Below, piece by piece: positions 12,960 to 24,860 of a stretch of 64,000 bases of DNA (its first letter is position 1; the number at the start of each line of letters is the position of its first letter). The notes below the pieces were generated by a model. It did no database searches. It was not told where the DNA came from and was given only the letters and a program-made list of their open reading frames with translations. The position numbers and the translations under genes are program-made. Source of the DNA: Loripinus fragilis (lineage: Eukaryota > Mollusca > Bivalvia > Lucinida > Lucinidae); the NCBI GenBank assembly GCA_964019695.1, contig OZ026522.1, positions 23,180,477 to 23,244,476 of the forward strand. The letters are read 5' to 3'.

Positions 12960-13260
12960 AATCAGGTATAGGTTACATAATATGTGAATGAATAATAAAT
13001 GTTATCTTTTGTTGTAGGGAAATAATTTACTTTGAATATGCTGTTGCTCTGTAAAATCACTGACCATCCGATAGTTTGGTTGCCATGGTTACTTAAATTT
13101 AATTATTTGCATTATTTTATATCCATTTGTTAAACAGATGTTGAACTTCCAAAAGGTGCCAATATTATTCATCATTCTGTAAGCAGAAATCAGAAAATTT
13201 GCTTTGAACTTGCAGCATTTTTGTAAATATAGTTTTGTTGCCATGGAAAAATTCAAACAT
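12960..13260. repeat. Repeat segment with two X-box-like motifs
   Basis: AATAATTTACTTTG...AAATCACTGA near 13020-13065 resembles 11873-11915. X-box-like palindromes lie at 13079-13092 and 13237-13250. It appears to be a further diverged unit of the 9.7-11.9 kb array. Confidence 0.4.
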
Positions 13261-13432
13261 TTTTTGTTTTTTTTTCTACTCTTTGCACTTGTATATCAGA
13301 CATTGATTATTTAGGCACTATATGTATATTTCATATACACTTATGCTAGTAGGATATATTCAATTTGAAATGTCAAGTCATTAAGTCACAATAATCACAT
13401 TCTTTCCTGAATACCATTCGGGACTGATCTGG

Positions 13433-14589
<1,157 letters not shown>

Positions 14590-15795
14590 ACATTTGAAAT
14601 CCGGCCGAATATCGTATTTTGACAGTCAAAATACTACTTTGACATTCGAAATCTGGCCCAATATCGTATCGTGACATTCAATATCCTATTATGACATTCA
14701 AAATTGGGCCGAATGTTGTATTTTGACATTCAAAAATCCTATTTTTACATTCAAAATCGGGCCGAATATCTTATTTTGATATTCAAAATCCTATTTTGAC
14801 ATTCGAACTGAAGCAGAAAATCGTATTTTGACATTTAAAAATCCTATTTTGACATTCGAACTGGGGTCGACTTTCGTATTTTGACATTCAGAATCCTATT
14901 TTGACATTCCAACAGGGGCCCCATATCGTATTTTGTCCTATTTTGACATTCAAACTGGGCCGAATATCGTATTTTGACATTCAAAATCATGATTTGACAT
15001 TCAAACTGAGGCCGCATATCGTATTTTGACATTCACAATCCTATTTTTACATTCGAACTGAGGCTGAATATCGTATTTTGACATTCGAAATCCTATTTTG
15101 ACATACGAAATCGGGCCGAATATCGTATTTGACATGCAAAATACTATTTTGACATTCCAACTGAGGCTAAATTTCGTATTTTGACATTTAAAATCCTATT
15201 TTGACATTTAAACTGAGGCCGATTATCGTATTTTGACATTCAAAATCCTTTTTTGACAGTCGAAATTGGACCGAATATGGTATTTCGATATTCAAAATCC
15301 TATTTTGACATTCGAAATCCGGTATTTTGACATTCGATATTTGGCCGAATATCGTATATTGACATTCAAAATACTATTTGAAATCAGGCTGAATATCGTA
15401 TCTTGACATTCAAAATCCTATTTTGACATTCGAAATTGGGCTGAATATTGTATTTTATCATTCCAAATCCTATTTGAAATCGGGCCAAATATCATATTTT
15501 AACATTCAAAACCCTATTTTGACATTCAAACTGAGGCCGAATATCGCATTTTGACATTCAAAATCCTATTTTGACATTCAAACAGGGGCCGAATATCGCA
15601 TTTTGACATTCAAAATCCTATTTAGACAATCGAAATAGAGCCGCATGTTGTTTTTTTACATTTAAAATCCTATTTTGACATTCAAACTGAGGCCGAATAA
15701 CGTATTTTGTCATTCGAAATCCTATTTTGACATTCAAACTGGGTCCGAATATCGTATTTTGACATTCAATATCCTATTTTACATTTGTAATCAGG
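14590..15795. repeat. 52 bp minisatellite with an internal half-repeat
   Basis: About 23 degenerate units. A typical unit reads GCCGAATATCGTATTTTGAC, then ATTCAAAATCCTATTTTGAC, then ATTCAAACTGAG. The period is exact in places (CCGA at 15537 and 15589). Each unit contains TATTTTGACATTC twice, separated by a short and a long linker, so the 52 bp unit arose from a smaller duplicated word. Confidence 0.9.
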
Positions 15796-15836
15796 CCGAA
15801 GTATAATATTGTGCCTTAATAAAGCCTTTACTAGCC

Positions 15837-16085
15837 TAAACTGAGCATTTCTTACTGTACATCTTGCCTTGGTTGCCATAGCAACCAAGTCACATATATG
15901 AACATATCAAGCAAAAACACTTTCATGTATTCTAGTGGACTAGATTTGATAACACACCTCAAAGATACACCTGGTGAGTGTGTGATACTACAAATATTGT
16001 TTTGCCTCTATTGATAAAAAGTGGGTGGGGTAATTTGACCACTGTTGCATGTTTTGTTGCAAGGCCGTTACAGTTTGTCCCAATT
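15837..16085. repeat. X-box-bearing repeat, copy 1 of a pair
   Basis: About 250 bases matching 16553-16800. Shared words are GCATTTCTTACTGTACATCT, CATGTATTCTAGTG and TTGATAAAAAGTGGGTGGGG. It contains GTTGCCATAGCAAC (15872-15885). Confidence 0.8.
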
Positions 16086-16136
16086 AGATTATTTGCTTGT
16101 TAGAAACATAGATGCCGCTTTTAATTTAAATGTATA

Positions 16137-16235
16137 TCGACCACTAAATGAGCCTTGTCGCAAGATAACCTGTCTTCCGGGTTCCAACAAAGCGAGTTTC
16201 AAACCAGTCTCCTAAGCTACAGAGACTATCATACT
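16137..16235. repeat. Family J repeat, copy 1 (inverted copy at 21980-22080)
   Basis: ATCGACCACTAAATGAGCC, ACCTGTCTTCCGGGTTC, AGCGAGTTTCAAACCAGTCT and CTACAGAGAC match the reverse complement of 21980-22080. 16236-16544 shows nothing else. Confidence 0.6.
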
Positions 16236-16552
16236 CAAGGTAAAAACACATACAATTATTTCCACGTATAATGTATGACACAAAACATAATTATACAGGC
16301 TTTAAGATGACAATTTTATATCTCAAACAGTATTTTATCCTTTTTCGTTGAAAAGGGAATACTAAAAATCCAGATTTTTCTTGAATATTAATGATGGTTT
16401 CTTGTTGCTATGCAAGTATTGTATAATTGTTTCCATGGCAGACATCCATTTTGGAGATTTTATGTATCACAAGCTTACATACATAGTCTCATAAACCCTT
16501 CAATAAGTCGATTTCCACTATAATTATGTCCCTTGATAAAAAAATTTCTTGC

Positions 16553-16800
16553 CTAAACTTAGCATTTCTTACTGTACATCTTGCCTTGGTTACCATAGCA
16601 ACCATGTAATATAAATGAAAAATATCAACCAAAAACTCTTTCATGTATTCTAGTGAACTACATTTAATATCACATCTCAAAGATACACATGGTGAGTGGG
16701 TGAAACTACAAATATTGGTTTGCCTCTCTATTGATAAAAAGTGGGTGGGGTAATTTGACCCCTGTTGCAAGTCTTGCTGCGAGGCCATTTCAGTTTACCC
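16553..16800. repeat. X-box-bearing repeat, copy 2 of a pair
   Basis: Partner of 15837-16085, with GTTACCATAGCAAC (16589-16602). A further X-box-like GTTGCCATGGAAAC lies at 17137-17150 in otherwise unassigned sequence (16801-17329). Confidence 0.8.
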
Positions 16801-17329
16801 CAGTCAGTTTTTTTGCTTTTTTTAAAACATAAATACAGCTGCTTTTTATTCAAATGTATATCAACTCTAAAACGATGGTGCCGTTCGTAGCACAGTTAAT
16901 TGTATATACTCATGGTATCGAGAAAATGTGCCCCTTTTTTAGAATATAACAGCTAATAAAATTTTACAATAAGCATTAATGTGAAAGTTACCATGCTGAT
17001 TTAAAAGGGTAATTATAACTACAATTGCTAAATATTTGATAATAATTTGAACTGACACAGTAAGAACAGGAAAGGATATTTTTCAGAGGGACCCCTGATT
17101 TTCTGAAAAATGCTCATTTTCATCACTATGGACTCCGTTGCCATGGAAACGAGACGAGATATTGAAAAACCAAAGCAAGTTTCAATAACACAGTTTTTGG
17201 TACTCTACTCAAATACGATGGTTTCATACAAATCTGTGACTATGCGTGCCGCAATTTTTTGGTGGTTACAGAGAATTGATGTTAAATGTTCACTATCTTA
17301 GAGCTAAAGAAAACGCTTTTATTTACATC

Positions 17330-19005
17330 TATTTATCATATGACGTCGCGTCTGGGAGTGAAATAACGCCATGCAAGAAAATCTGTAAACCACTAGTGGT
17401 TTATCGATTTTCGGGAAACGTTATGACGTCCATAACAACGTTGCGTACATAATGACAAAATTATAACTTTTTTACGGCAAAAATGAGATTTCAAAGTACG
17501 AGGGCTGTTCAAATATGAATGCAAGTGGCTTCATAACTTTCTTCACATATATGATACAAAAAAATGGTAAACGTTTCTATAAAGGACTATATGTCACCTT
17601 TAAACTGGTACCAGACATAAAGAAAAATGCCGTATACTTATCGAGCTATAGCCCTTTGAATGAGGGTCACGTTAGCATACTAACAACCCCAATGCTTCGA
17701 ACATATACCAGTGGTATAGACGAGCGTATAACTTTTCGATGCACGGATGAAATTTCTTGATATTTTTAAGGAAGTGTCCTCATATTCTTATATAATGATT
17801 CTGTGAAAGTTGTGAATCCGACATGCTTTTTTTAATTACAACGAATAGTTTTCACTATTTAAGTCTCCTTATGTTTGCTAATAAATGGTAAACAAAACAC
17901 CACCTTTCAGTTTTCAGTTAAACTTATCTCTAACAAAATGCACGAAGCAACATTTAAACTAGTTTTAACTCAAAGACAATATGTTGATCGCTCATACAGA
18001 GTTGTTGCTACAAATTATTGATGGATTGTGGGTAATTTTTAAACGCTGAAAAGCATTTTTATTAAGTCAAAAAGCCTTAAGTGAAGGGTTTATAGAATTT
18101 ATACTTATTTTTTTTGTCATAACATTGCGATTTTATTCTAAATTTGAACGTAAACTTTAAGTTTGACCACTATAGGCATTATTTACAATAAAATTACTCA
18201 CCTGGTCTTGAGGACTAGACAGATTGAACATATTTAAATAAATGTAAACAAGTCATTAAGAGGCAGAAAAATGCTTAAAAATGATATAAAATGTGATTAC
18301 TCTGTAAATAGAGGGCGGCGCGTTTTGAAAACTTCCTTATGACATATTTAGCATGTTTTCAGCAAAACGCAAAGAAACGACACATCGATGTTCATTATTA
18401 CATCACCAGTAGATAACTCAAAATGACGTTTAACATAAAATTAATGACGTCACAAACGTGCCTGTTTACCCGAGATTGAAACAGGATTATATAAACTTTA
18501 TCATGCACGCAACTTTTAGATTGTTATTTAAACTTGCATCTAAAATTTGGTGCCATTTTGTCTAAAACTTACAAAGATATGACACTATATCCACACATGT
18601 ACCAAAACGTGCATGCAATTTGCTTCAGAAAAACTTCAGTATACAGGAATGACCTTTATATAAGGGTCTGTAACTCGAGAAATATAGTAAGTGCTTCTTT
18701 ATATTTGGTGCCATTTTAAAGGCGACAAATAGTTCTTTCCAGAAAGGTATAACATTTTGTCGTAGCATATATGTGAAGAAAGTTATGAAGCTACTTGCAT
18801 TCATATTTGAACAGCCCTCGTAATCTTAATGTCTTATGATAAATAGAATCTAACATTCGTGCCCTTGTATTATTGAATTTATTAAACTCGTTGCGAAAAA
18901 GAGATAAAATGCTCGGCAAGCCTCCCATTTTATCTCTTTTCATCAACTCGTTTAATAAATTCAATAAAACATGAGTACGCATGTAAGATCCTCTATGTAT
19001 CATAA
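17330..19005. mobile_element. Family C element, copy 1, split by a 1.32 kb insertion
   Basis: Left part 17330-17498 (ATGACGTCGCGTCTGGGAG, CACTAGTGGTTTATCGATTT, ATGAGATTTCAAAG). Right part 18821-19005 carries the C hairpin at 18872-18965: ATTGAATTTATTAAACTCG and AGAGATAAAATG pair with CATTTTATCTCTTTT and TTTAATAAATTCAAT. The joined sequence matches copy 3 at 20193-20535. Confidence 0.8.
17499..18820. mobile_element. 1,322 bp Tc1/mariner-like non-autonomous element, TA target
   Basis: Starts CGAGGGCTGTTCAAATATGA and ends with its exact inverse; the first 55 bases match with one mismatch, and weaker similarity continues to about 160 bases. TA flanks both sides. Without the element plus one TA the host reads TTTCAAAGTAATCTTAATG, exactly as in the intact C copy at 20332. 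The CGAGGGCTGTTC end and TA duplication fit the Tc1/mariner superfamily. No transposase frame is seen; the 81-codon frame starting in the left terminus has no recognisable motif. Confidence 0.85.
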
Positions 19006-19019
19006 AATAATAATAATTA

Positions 19020-19600
19020 TAAAATTATGACGTCGCGTCTGGGAGCGAAATAACGCCATGCAATAAAATTGATAAAACACTAGTGGTTTACAGATTTACG
19101 GGAAACGTTATGACGTCCATAACAAAGTTGCCTACATTATGACAAAATTAAAACGTTTTAAGCCAGAAATGAGATTTCAAAGTATTCAGAATTTAATATA
19201 ATAAATGGAATCTAACATTCCTACAACCCTAAGCATGAAAGAGCGGTGATCCCGAAGGACGGATTTTTCTATCCTACCCTCACACAAATAATGGATTGTT
19301 TTTCTTGCTAACCACTGTTTTTTATAAATAAGCTTCCAGAAGCTTCGAAAAGTGGGAGAAAAACAATCCATCATGAGCCTGTCTATGAAGGATAGAGAAA
19401 TATCACCCCGTGGTCGGAATAACACATTCATGCTCCTGTATTATCAAATTTATAAAACTTGTTGCAAAAAAATAGATAAAATGCTCAGCAAGCCTCGCAT
19501 TTTATCTCTTTTCCTCAACTCGTTTAATAAAATCAATAAAACATGAGCACTCATGTAAGATTCTCTATATCTGCAACAAGAGGAGCACTCATGTAAGATC
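19020..19600. mobile_element. Family C element, copy 2, split by a D-like foldback
   Basis: Left part 19026-19220, right part from 19421 including the C hairpin (about 19446-19545). Between them lies a roughly 200-base insert. TAACATTC before it and TAACACATTC after it look like an imperfect 8-base target duplication. AGGAGCACTCATGTAAGATC appears twice at the end (from about 19545 and 19579). Confidence 0.7.
19221..19420. mobile_element. Family D-like foldback inserted in C copy 2
   Basis: Imperfect inverted halves: GGTGATCCCGAAGGACGG, TTTCTATCCT and AATGGATTGTTTTTCTTG on the left; AGAAAAACAATCCATCATGA, AAGGATAGAGAAA and ATCACCCCGTGG on the right. The words match D copies at 53.9 kb. Confidence 0.6.
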
Positions 19601-19690
19601 ATCTAAGTATATACTGACTACAGTAAAACGTTTATGATCTGTCTTTTTTTTCAAACATTGGAACATGTACGATTGTATCATTGACCCTTC

Positions 19691-19691
<1 letters not shown>

Positions 19692-19722
<31 letters not shown>

Positions 19723-19723
19723 C
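19692..19723. repeat. (CTT)n microsatellite
   Basis: Ten or so CTT units directly before unassigned sequence. Confidence 0.9.
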
Positions 19724-19862
19724 CAATCAGTTCATCACTTGGCCAGTGTAGTATTTTCGAGCTTTAGTGCCTATATACGTACATGTGCCATCCAAGCCAA
19801 ATGGTGTGCAGATAAAAGCGGCGTATATACAATTAATCACATGGGATCTCTTACATGGATGC

Positions 19863-20072
19863 GAGTGGGAGCGCAGTGGCTCAGTGGTAGAGTGCTTGAC
19901 TCGAGACCGAAGGGCCGCGGGTTCGAGCCTCACCGGCGTCACTGTGTTGTGTCCTTGAGCAAGAACATTAATCCTAGCTTAGTACTGGTTCAACCCAGGA
20001 AGACCCGTCCCTTTATAACTGAAAGATTGTTGATGGGACGTAAAGAATCAAATCAAACACACAAACAAACAA
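19863..20072 (+). mobile_element. tRNA-derived SINE, copy 1
   Basis: The tRNA-like head has an A box (TGGCTCAGTGGTAGAGTGC, from 19877) and a B box (GGTTCGAGCCT, 19920-19930). The central body contains TTGTGTCCTTGAGCAAGAAC and TAGTACTGGTTCAACCCAGG, and the tail is (CAAA)n-like. ACATGGA before the head (19853-19859) and after the tail (20073-20079) are a probable target duplication. The open frame across it is not a gene. The body resembles conserved central domains of metazoan SINEs, but I cannot name the family. Confidence 0.85.
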
Positions 20073-20184
20073 ACATGGAGGCAATGATTGGTAGTAGCTG
20101 CTTGAACATCTCGAGACTTCTCGACAAGATGACCTCTGGAGGCAGCTGCATCCAGATCCTCATGGTGCTGGGAAACAATGAATG

Positions 20185-20535
20185 TATTTATCATATGGCG
20201 TCGCATCTGGGAGTAAAATAACTCCATTCACCACTACTGATTTACAGATTTTGGTAACGGTATGAAATGACGTCAAAACAACGTACTGTACATAATGACA
20301 ATTTTTTTATCCTTCTACGCCAGAAATGAGATTTCAAAGTAATCTTAATGGCATATGATACATGTAAATAGACATTATTTTTTGTGTCATTTTATTGTTT
20401 AATTTGTTAAGTTCGTTTTGGAAAAGCGGTTATATACACGCCATGTCACGCATTCCATCCCTTTTCCTCAAACAATTACACATTTAATGATTACAATAAA
20501 ATGACAGTACTGATGTAAGATCCTCTATATAATCA
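20185..20535. mobile_element. Family C element, copy 3, uninterrupted
   Basis: ATATGGCGTCGCATCTGGGA to GATGTAAGATCCTCTATAT. The hairpin is degraded. It provides the empty site for the element at 17499-18820. Confidence 0.75.
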
Positions 20536-20639
20536 GTGGTGTATCCATTTAGAAACACTGCAAAACCTCAAAACCCGCTACTATTACATAAATATATGTT
20601 CAAAATATACACAAGTTACGTTACGTTTTGTCCATTCTA

Positions 20640-20805
20640 GTTCTGCAATCATATTGATGGGGAAAAGAGAGCTGATTGCCTTGCTTGGTTTGTCTTCCTG
20701 GTGTCTTGTGATGGTTGTGTGGCTCTTTCTCGTGGTGCCACGGGTTTGTCTGTGGTTGGTGATTTCGGTATTTTCTGATCATACTCACTTACTATTATAG
20801 GAACA
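20640..20805 (+). mobile_element. Family B retroposon, 5'-truncated
   Basis: TGATGGGGAAAAGAGAGCTG to the fixed end CTGATCATACTCACTTACTA. Sequence from 20806 to 21124 shows nothing recognisable. Confidence 0.7.
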
Positions 20806-21124
20806 TCAGCCCTTTAATTCTTTACAGCCTATAGTATAGTTGATGCTTGTATTGCTCTTCTATCTAAATCAGGGTCATATACGGATGATTTATTTCTCTC
20901 CAATAGACATTGTTTTGGGAATGCTCCAATTACTGTTTGAGAGTAACCGTAATAAATACCAACTAACTGCTGGAACAAGCTTGAATTTTGACAAAATGAC
21001 ACTTAAATTCTATAAGAAAGCAAATTTATTTCCAACATGGCAAATATTCAAGTTTGAAAGGTTATACATTTGCATACAATACTACAAAGTACATATTTCT
21101 AAACTCCATTTGGGCCTTGATGCG

Positions 21125-21860
21125 AGTAAAGTTAGAAAGACTGCAAATATCAGGAAACGATACAATCAAGTACCACACCTTACCCAGGATATCACATGGG
21201 AAAATAACAAAAATACATTAAATATCACCAACAAGAGCCAAGAGGTCAGCCCTTTCCCAGCAGGTGAGCAAGGTAGCAATGAACAGACGCGAAAGCTTAC
21301 GAAACACAAAAAGCACAAATGATCCACAAAAGAAGTACCGCCTTGGAACGGTCAGTAAAATATTTTACTGGAGGGCTTAAACCAGTTTCACGGCGCCAAC
21401 CTCGCCCTTAATTCTGATCAGGACCAGGACATATTTGAGAAATTGAAAATTTAAAACAAACACGACAGCCAAGAGGTCAGCTCTTTCCCAGCAGGTGACC
21501 AAAAGGCTACAATGTACAAGGAAAAAAACACTACAAAACAGCACACACTAACATGATGCATACCTTACATAAACGATCCACAAAAGAAGCACCGCCTTGG
21601 AATTGTCAGTAAAAATACTTAACAGGAGGGCTTAGACCAGTTTCACGGCGCCAACCTCACCCTCAATTAATATGTGGATCAAGACACATAGATGTTTGGT
21701 TTGCATGTAAGGCCCCTAGCTTATCAATGCATCATCTCAAATAACATATAAATCAAGATATGAAAAGGAGATAAAGCGACAATAAGGACTCAACAGTACA
21801 TACATGTAAAACTGATTAACCGAAGCAAAAGAAATCCAACAGGTAAACCCCGTCTTCGGC
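21125..21860 (-). mobile_element. Two tandem family A copies plus parent-element spacer
   Basis: A copy 1 (21135-21420) keeps its fixed end. A copy 2 (about 21460-21735) starts within the body. Both carry CACAAAAGAAG[TC]ACCGCCTTGG and the CCAGTTTCACGGCGCCAACC block. Beyond it, AGATATGAAAAGGAGATAAA and GACTCAACAGTACATACA match the reverse complement of 4500-4560. Confidence 0.7.
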
Positions 21861-21879
21861 GGGATGTAAAAACACAGGC

Positions 21880-22350
21880 GCAGACCAGCCTGCGCATCCG
21901 CGCAGTCTGATCCGCGCCTTTGTCATTCGCTTTTTAGAAAGAATCCTAAGTTAACTTGCTACAGATGAAATTTAAATTTTCTAGCTAGTCTCTGTAGCTG
22001 AGGAGACTGGTTTTAAGCTCACTTTGTCGGAAACTCCGAAGACAGGTTTTCTCGCCACGAGGTCGATTTGGTCCATTGATGTTTGTGTCGCACTGAGTCA
22101 ACTGATATAACTATGGTACTCTGCACACAGAAAGTATTGAAAACATTAAGAGGTCCAGAATTTTGACAAAATTATAAAAATCTTACATGAGAGTGAGGAA
22201 GTGATAGAAAAATCTGTTCCATGGACCACCCTTTGTCATTACAGGGTTTCAAGAACATTGACAAGATTATACGAATCTATCATACGTGTGAGGATGTGCT
22301 AGAAAATTCTCTCCTGGAGATTGGCGCCAACTGAGCGACCACGTTTCGCA
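21880..22350. repeat. GATCCGCG palindrome fragment, family J copy 2 and family D copy
   Basis: 21883-21925 has CAGCCTGCGCATCCGCGCAG. 21980-22080 is the inverse of J at 16137. 22185-22345 holds two D-like halves (GTGAGGAAGTGATAGAAAAA and GTGTGAGGATGTGCTAGAAAA). 22351-22849 shows nothing recognisable. Confidence 0.5.
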
Positions 22351-22849
22351 AAAGTATGTATCCACTGACTTTAATTTAAGTATGGAATTATCCATTTCGT
22401 GTTTAAGGGGTCACATATAACAATGCATCTAAATCACTAAATATTGGCTTATCGAAGTTAATGTTTTGGTTCACCACTTTTATTAAAATAACAAATTTCT
22501 TGCTAACATTCTTTGAGAAGAATTTGTTTAACGAAATAATGTTGTTGTAATTTTAAACAAAAGGTGAGTAGCTTATGCAAGATTTTAATCAAACGATTTA
22601 CTATAAATCGACTGATGTGTTTGCTATATTCATTACAAATCAGTCACTAACGAGCTCGTTAGATCATCAATGGTTAGAACAACTAGTGCCACGTAAACTT
22701 GTAATAATTTTATTAAGCTTTATCGGTCACTAGTCCAACACTTGCATGAATATTGGAAGCCAGAAGTAAAAAGGGAAATAGAATGATGACATGTACATGT
22801 GTTTTAAAACGTCAGGGAATATGCAGCGTGCCAAAACGTCTGCATTTTT

Positions 22850-23000
22850 TGTGAAACCTCAAACAAAACCATTCTCAGTACCACTAACAGCCACAATAAA
22901 TTAGGAAGACACAAGAAATCAGGAAGACAATCAGAGCCAAGCAACCGAAATCTCTCTTCCTCGCGGAGAGCAGCTTAACCCACTGGCGGGGGACCTTAAA
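22850..23000 (-). mobile_element. Diverged family B fragment
   Basis: AGGAAGACAATCAGAGCCAAGC followed by ATCTCTCTTCCTCGCGG, and TTAAATACATTTTACTGGTA near 23000, correspond to the middle of B copies. The fixed end is missing or highly diverged. Confidence 0.45.
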
Positions 23001-23044
23001 TACATTTTACTGGTAAATATCTTCAAACCTATTCCGCTGCTTTC

Positions 23045-23705
23045 AAAATTAAACGTTCAAGAACAAATAAGCAAAAAATGACAGCTAACAATCCAAACCT
23101 AGATCTTGTCAATATCAATGTATATATAAAATTTGGTGAAATTCTGTGAATTTGTTCTCAAGATATTGAGTGTAGACGAAATTTTGACCCCAATAAAGAG
23201 CCATAACTCTGTTACAAATTACAAAAAATGACATGTAACAAATCCAACATAGATCTTGTAATTATAAATTAATGATTATATAAAGTTTGGTCGGATTCTG
23301 TCCGTTTGTTATCAAGATATTGAGCGGAAACAAAATTCTGACATAAATCAAGGGCCTAAACTCTGGTACAAATATGCGAAAAAGGACGTGTAACGATACC
23401 AACCTAGATCTTTTCAATATGAATGCATATATAAAATTTGGTAAAAAAATAAATAAAATGTGTTCTCAAGATATTGAGCGGAAACGAAATTTTGGCGCAA
23501 ATCAAGTGTCATAACTCTGGTACAAATATGAGCAAAAGGGCCTGTTACAATCTCAAGCTAGATCTTGCCAATACGTGCATATATAAAAATTGATGACAAA
23601 CTATTAATTTGTTCTCAAGATATTGAGTGGAAACGAAATTATGACGGCTGAACGGAGTGACAGGCAACACTAATCCTACATAGCCCCCTTTTTCAAAGTG
23701 GGGTT
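23045..23705. repeat. 153 bp tandem repeat, four units
   Basis: AGATCTT at 23101, 23251, 23406 and 23560, each followed by ATATAAAATTTGG-like sequence and TTCTCAAGATATTGAGCGGA, then CATAACTCTGGTACAAAT. Spacing is 150-155 bases. The array ends at CGGCTGAACGGAGTGACAGG. Confidence 0.85.
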
Positions 23706-24332
23706 ATAACAGCTAACAACGGACTGGATTATCAGAATGTGTTTAATCGTCGACCGGTTTCGGCCATCTATTCTTAGACCTTTTTCAAGACAAAATAATA
23801 ATGTGAATAATACTGAAGTACATAAAACGGATAAGTTTCGTCACGTGATCTCTATTGTTCTAAACCTAGATGTTTGGTTTGCATTTTTCTTTTCCAGGGT
23901 AACATAGGTTAGTCTGGGTGTGGGATTGTGGCATTTTGTGGTCAAACTACAATGTAATTTTGTTTCCAAAACCTATATCCTTATGATTAACTATGAAAAC
24001 GTGTTGACACTTTCGACCTGGACTTTAACCTATCATTTTACACTATAAAAGCGGATCCACTACTAGTAAAAGCGGTTCCACTGTCTGAGTGCTATTCCAG
24101 GCAGATCAAAGGCTACTCTTTATTGGGTGAATATGAACTCCTTACAGGTGGTAATAAAGTGGTCTCATGAAGGGTTTAGGCCTTTCTGATAAATATTGAT
24201 ATTTATCATAGTGAAAGAAATCTCGTTTTAAAAAGGAATGTCCCCTCTTGGGGCCCCTTTAGTCTAGCGAGATACTGAAATTGAGTGACCCTTATCAGTA
24301 AATTCGCTAATGACTTCTATTGGACAGAAATG

Positions 24333-24860
24333 TGGGCCTTTACAACCATGCAACTAGCAGGTTAGAAAATAGGTAGTGTATGAACTCAAATTTGGAGACA
24401 TAGTTGCCATGCAAATATAAACAATTTGCAGTAGCGTGACAGGAATTTTAATACTAATTGGCAGTTTGGGATGTTTAAAAGAGGTTAAGACAATGGACAT
24501 GATACTTGAAAATGTAAATTTCTAAATAATTTTCTTCCTTATTTTCACTAACATATGTTGTAGGTACACATTGGAATTGCCTATAGAGGCCATTCCAACG
24601 TGTACCTACAACATATGTTGTTTTTTTCTATAAATGAGTATTTCACCGTAACCTTTTCTAAACAAATTCTCAACGACTTTCATTTATTTAAAGAAATGAG
24701 CATGTAGAAATGAACAACTTTTCATGTAGTTTGCCATGCACCTGGATGACAATAATAGACTGTCTATTTTATGCTTCTGACAGCTTATCTTGAGATTGTT
24801 TCGTGGGAGTATATTGCTAAATTGCTAGTTGTGTGGTTGTAAGAAACTCTTCATTGTTGG
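24333..24860. repeat. Repeat I, copy 1, with central hairpin
   Basis: About 520 bases matching 34257-34772 in the same orientation: GCAACTAGCAGGTTAG, TCTTCCTTATTTTCA, CACCTGGATGACAATAATAG and TATTGCTAAATTGCTAGTTG. A hairpin at 24551-24618 (ACATATGTTGTAGGTACAC and its inverse) sits at the same relative place in both copies. 23706-24332 shows no other feature. Confidence 0.8.

Noticed and set aside
14844..15032. Repetitive peptide frame in the 52 bp minisatellite
   Set aside because: 52 is not a multiple of three, so the frame shifts every unit and cannot encode a regular repeat protein.
19867..19945. Possible tRNA gene
   Set aside because: A and B boxes are present, but the arms do not close into a good cloverleaf and the sequence continues into a SINE body shared with 49.6 kb.
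19739..20221. 160-codon plus-strand frame
   Set aside because: It runs across the tRNA-derived SINE and its flanks; the peptide is a translation of SINE sequence, also seen in part at 49.6 kb on the other strand.
20840..21322. 160-codon plus-strand frame
   Set aside because: Its second half is the antisense of a family A retroposon, and the first half shows no recognisable domain.
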